Positions 60,786-64,000 of a stretch of DNA of 64,000 bases are shown one piece after another. The position numbers were made by a program, and so were the translations under genes. This stretch comes from Sweltsa coloradensis. Its lineage: Eukaryota; Arthropoda; Insecta; Plecoptera; Chloroperlidae. The notes beneath the pieces were generated by a model. The model was not told the DNA's origin, did no database searches, and saw nothing but the letters and a program-made list of their open reading frames with translations. The stretch spans positions 62,001 to 126,000 of the forward strand of contig JAMZAV010000157.1 in NCBI GenBank assembly GCA_024449915.1. Reading direction: 5' to 3'. How positions within the stretch are numbered: the stretch's first letter is position 1; each line of letters starts with the position of its first letter.

Positions 60786-61433
60786 TATTATTGACTAAGG
60801 TGTTTCGCAACGAAACAGAGAAAGTTAGTTGTCCAAAACCCCAACAATTCAAAGAATGGGGCGAAGTTACCTGCCTAGAGGTGCCTTTCCAGCTCACATT
60901 ACCATTTCCGTCGTAACATCTTTTAAGAACAATAAATGAATTAACACCTTGATCTGTTTTTATATTTCAAAATGTTACATATTATATTATTATACTTCGT
61001 TATTGATAATTAATAAAATATTTCTTTTAGTTTTGACATTTGAATTTTATTTTGACATAGGCCTACATAAAATTATTAACCTAAACATATTATTTTCATA
61101 CAGACATTATTTTTTTTATATTCGCATTCCAACATCATATTTCAATAAATCATCATAGAATACGTTATAAAATAATATTACAAGACAACACTGTATTTAA
61201 ACTTAAAACATTGTTTTAAAAGTTGTGTTATGAGTAATTATTGCCCGAAATTTTCGAATAAAATATCACGTTTTAAAGTAACTTATTATACATTCGAAGA
61301 TATGTTGGAATGGATATGTCAAACAAGAGAAAAGCGATAATTTAAGGGATTGTTTTCTTTTCTTTTCGCATTTATTTGTTTCATTTTATCTTTAACATTT
61401 TTAATTTTAATTTTTAGTTTTAATTTATATAAT

Positions 61434-61845
61434 GAAATGAAATAAATGAAAGCATAAGTACACACTACACATTTATTGATAAGGAAAGTTTAGTGAAATA
61501 TTTATTTCCTCAGTGATATTAAAGAATAATTGATATTTTTTTTTAAATTTAACATTATTAGAAAATTAGTTCGATTTGTTGTAGGCCTACTGACAAGTTA
61601 ATAATGGTAATATCATCAAATATACGAGCTACCAATTAAAAATAAATGAGACAACACAATTTAAAAAAAATATATAAACCAAACTCGAAACAAATTGTTT
61701 TCAATGAAAAAAAGAAGAATTAGTAACAAAATAAGGTACACATCTATTTACTTTTTATTAACTTTCTGCCTGTCAACCGCGGATGATCCTAATGTATTTC
61801 CTCCACGTATGTCAGGTAGGGGGGGGGGGTGACTTTCACCATCTG
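61434..61845. other. Unannotated AT-rich stretch
   Basis: Nothing recognised apart from a G run at about 61819-61828. Confidence 0.45.
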
Positions 61846-61890
61846 CCTCGTGTGTGCGTGTGCGTGTGCGTGTGCGTGTGTGCGCGCGTA
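61846..61890 (+). repeat. (GTGTGC)n / (GT)n microsatellite
   Basis: Alternating gtgtgc units pass into cgcgcg. Such purine-pyrimidine alternation favours Z-DNA. Three overlapping short ORFs run through it and are artefacts. Confidence 0.9.
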
Positions 61891-63082
61891 CGCCGAGCAG
61901 ATATCCTTATCACGGTCGTCACGCGCCGAGCGCATCTCACCAGCAGCTGGCCACAGTTCACGCTCCGCCTACAATATTCGAGATTACACTTCTTATCGAG
62001 TATTCCAAACATAAGTGTGTACTACATGTTAATATTATCTATTAACGGGCCACCTCACTCGAAAAGAATGCTAATGGTTTCTAACGATAATTCCGGACTA
62101 AAAAAATCAACAACAATAATAATATTTTTGCGACTTTGTCCCGTTGGGTAGTGTTGTATTGCGGATTAGTCAACTTCAGTCACCCCTATACTGATAAGTC
62201 GGTAATTAGCTATGCAATACGAATACACCTGTTCTTCGATACTGTGTTGCTCATAGATAGTTAAACGTAGGTGGGGGGAGTCCCCCCTCCCCCCCCCTTC
62301 CACCACCTCTTCCACACTCTTCCACACTCTACATTTCCCCTTTACGATAAACCTAAACTCGGTTTTATTATATTATATTCAGTTTAAATTACGTATAAGC
62401 CCCTTTCTTATAAATAAAAAAGTATAAACATAAAACATATCCCCCCCCCCCCCCCCTTTATACATTGCTACTCTCACGTTTTAACATACTTTAACTTTAT
62501 TTTCAAGAATATGTCGTGACTCTGTGTAGCCCAAGCTCTCATTCCAACCCCTTTTTAGGGGTTCTCCACTATTATAGAGCAGGAAAATGTTATATATTAT
62601 ATATTTGATGCCATCATTAAATTAATATATTTGATTTTAAAGTAGACCACGTATTGAAATGTATGCACTGACGTTTTGTCAGCATTACAGTTATCATTGT
62701 CAAAGCGAATCTTATCAAAGAGTCAGCATATTATACATAAAAAATAAATACGAGGTCTACCCAAATATATAATAATTTATTATTTATAAATGGTATACAC
62801 CGATAAACACGAAAACCTCAGAAAAAGCGTCTATAGCTGATGAAAAAAACCCGGGGATTTGGAAGGCATTTCCAAATTTAGCCCTACTTTCCTCATGGAA
62901 ACGAAAGCATATGTTATACATTCTTTATATTTCCATATACATCTTTCAAAATGAACATGAATACAGAGGCGTTCGGGGGTTTGAGATTATGAATGTGGAA
63001 CTATTAAATACGATCTCAAAACGTAATGGATCAAACCCGAGCCGAGACAAGATCAACAAAAGCTCCCTCCAATCTATTAGGC

Positions 63083-63085
<3 letters not shown>
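61891..63085. other. Unannotated stretch
   Basis: Poly(C) runs at about 62287-62297 and 62442-62456, with a repeated cttccacactct. No exon recognised. Confidence 0.4.

Positions 63086-63122
<37 letters not shown>
63086..63122 (+). repeat. (GA)n microsatellite
   Basis: About 18 uninterrupted GA units. Confidence 0.97.
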
Positions 63123-63124
<2 letters not shown>

Positions 63125-63342
63125 TGTGCTCCAACTTTCTGTCAACTCCCAATTTAACCTCATCTCTACTCTAATCACAAAGAGGGTTCTATGTGAATTG
63201 TTTCGGATAATTCCCTTGTGTTTCACTAATTATCGTTTGATTCTGTGATCTCTATCAGCCAGCGAGCTATCTCCCCCCCTCCCCCTACCCTCTCCTGGCT
63301 GCGACAGACTCGCCAGCTGACGCTACTCGAAACTACACCCGC

Positions 63343-63960
63343 GCAGCATCGCATAGCATCACATAGCATCACATAGCATCACATAGCATACCATACCACT
63401 GCAACACAAATACACATAGATAGCATAGCATAGCATCACATAGCATCACATAGCATCGCGTAGCATACCATACCACTGCAACACATAGCATACCATAGCA
63501 TAGCATAGCATCACATAGCATCACATAGCATACCATAGCATCGCGTAGCATACCATACCACTGCAACACAGATACACATAGTATAGCATAGCATAGCATC
63601 ACATAGCATCACATAGCATCGCGTAGCATACCATACCACTGCAACACAGATACACATAGTATAGCATAGCATCACATAGCATCACATAGCATCGCATAGC
63701 ATACCATACCACTGCAACACAGATACACATAATAACATAGCATAGCATCACATAGCATCGCATAGCATACCATTGGAACACATCTACACATAGTATATAT
63801 AGCATCACTTAGCATTGCATAGCATCGCATAGCATACCATTGAAACACATCAACCAAAGTGTATAGCATCACATAGCATACCTTTGAAACACATCTACAC
63901 ATAGTATTATATCACATAGCGTCATATAGCTTTACACAGACACATCTACACATAAATCAT
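63343..63960 (+). repeat. Higher-order tandem array of CATAGCAT/CACATAGCAT units
   Basis: Five- and ten-base words (agcat, agcatcacat, agcatacc) are arranged in larger units of about 90-130 bp, each closed by ccactgcaacaca-atacac or, at the right end, ttgaaacacatctacac. At least five larger units are visible, decaying rightward. Minus-strand ORFs rich in Met-Cys-Tyr are repeat artefacts. Confidence 0.93.
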
Positions 63961-64000
63961 CACATCACATTTAATTAATGCAACGAAGCGACATAGTCTC

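Larger units (their letters stand above)
54272..61433. mobile_element. Outer 7.2-kb inverted element containing nested insertions
   Basis: The left arm 54272-54752 is the complement of the right arm about 60933-61433, with minor indels. Paired phrases include atcaaggtgttaattcat against atgaattaacaccttgat, and tgtttgacatatccataac against its inverse at about 61310. Inside lie a family A element, a 414-bp tandem duplication, the CAGCA element, the inner 3-kb element and a SINE. No transposase recognised. The arms share an about 55-bp module (cttttctcttgtttgacata...) with the inner element's arms. Confidence 0.75.

Noticed and set aside
61783..62151. 122-codon ORF through the GTGTGC repeat
   Set aside because: The open frame depends on the microsatellite and C/G-rich patch; overlapping frames are open too.
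63343..63960. Regular repeats resembling a CRISPR array at first sight
   Set aside because: The spacing words are themselves repeats, there are no unique spacers, and the DNA is eukaryotic.

Overview
This window looks like AT-rich, intron- and repeat-dense nuclear DNA of an invertebrate animal. The evidence is GT-AG introns, AATAAA poly(A) signals, a TATA box, tRNA-derived SINEs, foldback DNA transposons and long microsatellites, with no operons, ribosome binding sites or compact ORFs. I cannot name the phylum. The mature peptide resembles protostome cyclic neuropeptides only loosely, and none of the repeat families is diagnostic to me.

Only one gene is well supported. It runs on the + strand from a TATA box at 39540 to a poly(A) signal at 44206. 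Five small exons (39643-39700, 42163-42193, 42306-42376, 43512-43542, 44085-44145) join without a frame break into an 83-residue secreted precursor: signal peptide, propeptide, tetrabasic cleavage site, then a small two-cysteine peptide followed by Gly-Arg-Arg, the usual mark of C-terminal amidation. The final exon is well under 60 codons and the others are shorter still, so a long-ORF scan cannot see the gene. A second, weaker candidate is a compact two-exon minus-strand gene (56835-56531). It has its own CG-rich promoter-like motif, strong start context, 119-bp intron and poly(A) signal, and lies inside a CAGCA/TGCTG-repeat element. A third coding relic is a THAP-type zinc-finger fragment (30259-30426), present again in inverted, decayed form about 300 bp away.

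Layout. 1-12 kb: a 6.2-kb element with about 470-bp inverted ends and a 9-bp direct repeat at its borders (1079-7323), then dispersed families, a (TTAG)n array and SINEs. 12-20 kb: mostly unremarkable AT-rich DNA with a (GGTTCA/GGTTCG)n array, a GC-rich island, a (TTGGA)n array and a tRNA-like hairpin. 20-38 kb: non-autonomous transposons, an 80-bp minisatellite, a CCTAGG-rich tract, the THAP foldback and several GC-rich or homeodomain-site-rich islands. 39-44 kb: the peptide gene, with a family C transposon in its first intron. 45-54 kb: SINEs, small palindromes and three promoter-like GC islands. 54-61.5 kb: nested inverted elements (outer 54272-61433, inner 57200-60190). 61.5-64 kb: microsatellites and a higher-order GCATA-type tandem array at the right edge.

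Most of the window is transposon-derived. No functional link between the two candidate genes is visible. Function beyond 'small secreted cyclic peptide' is inference, and repeat copy boundaries were judged by eye, so most are accurate only to about 5-20 bp.
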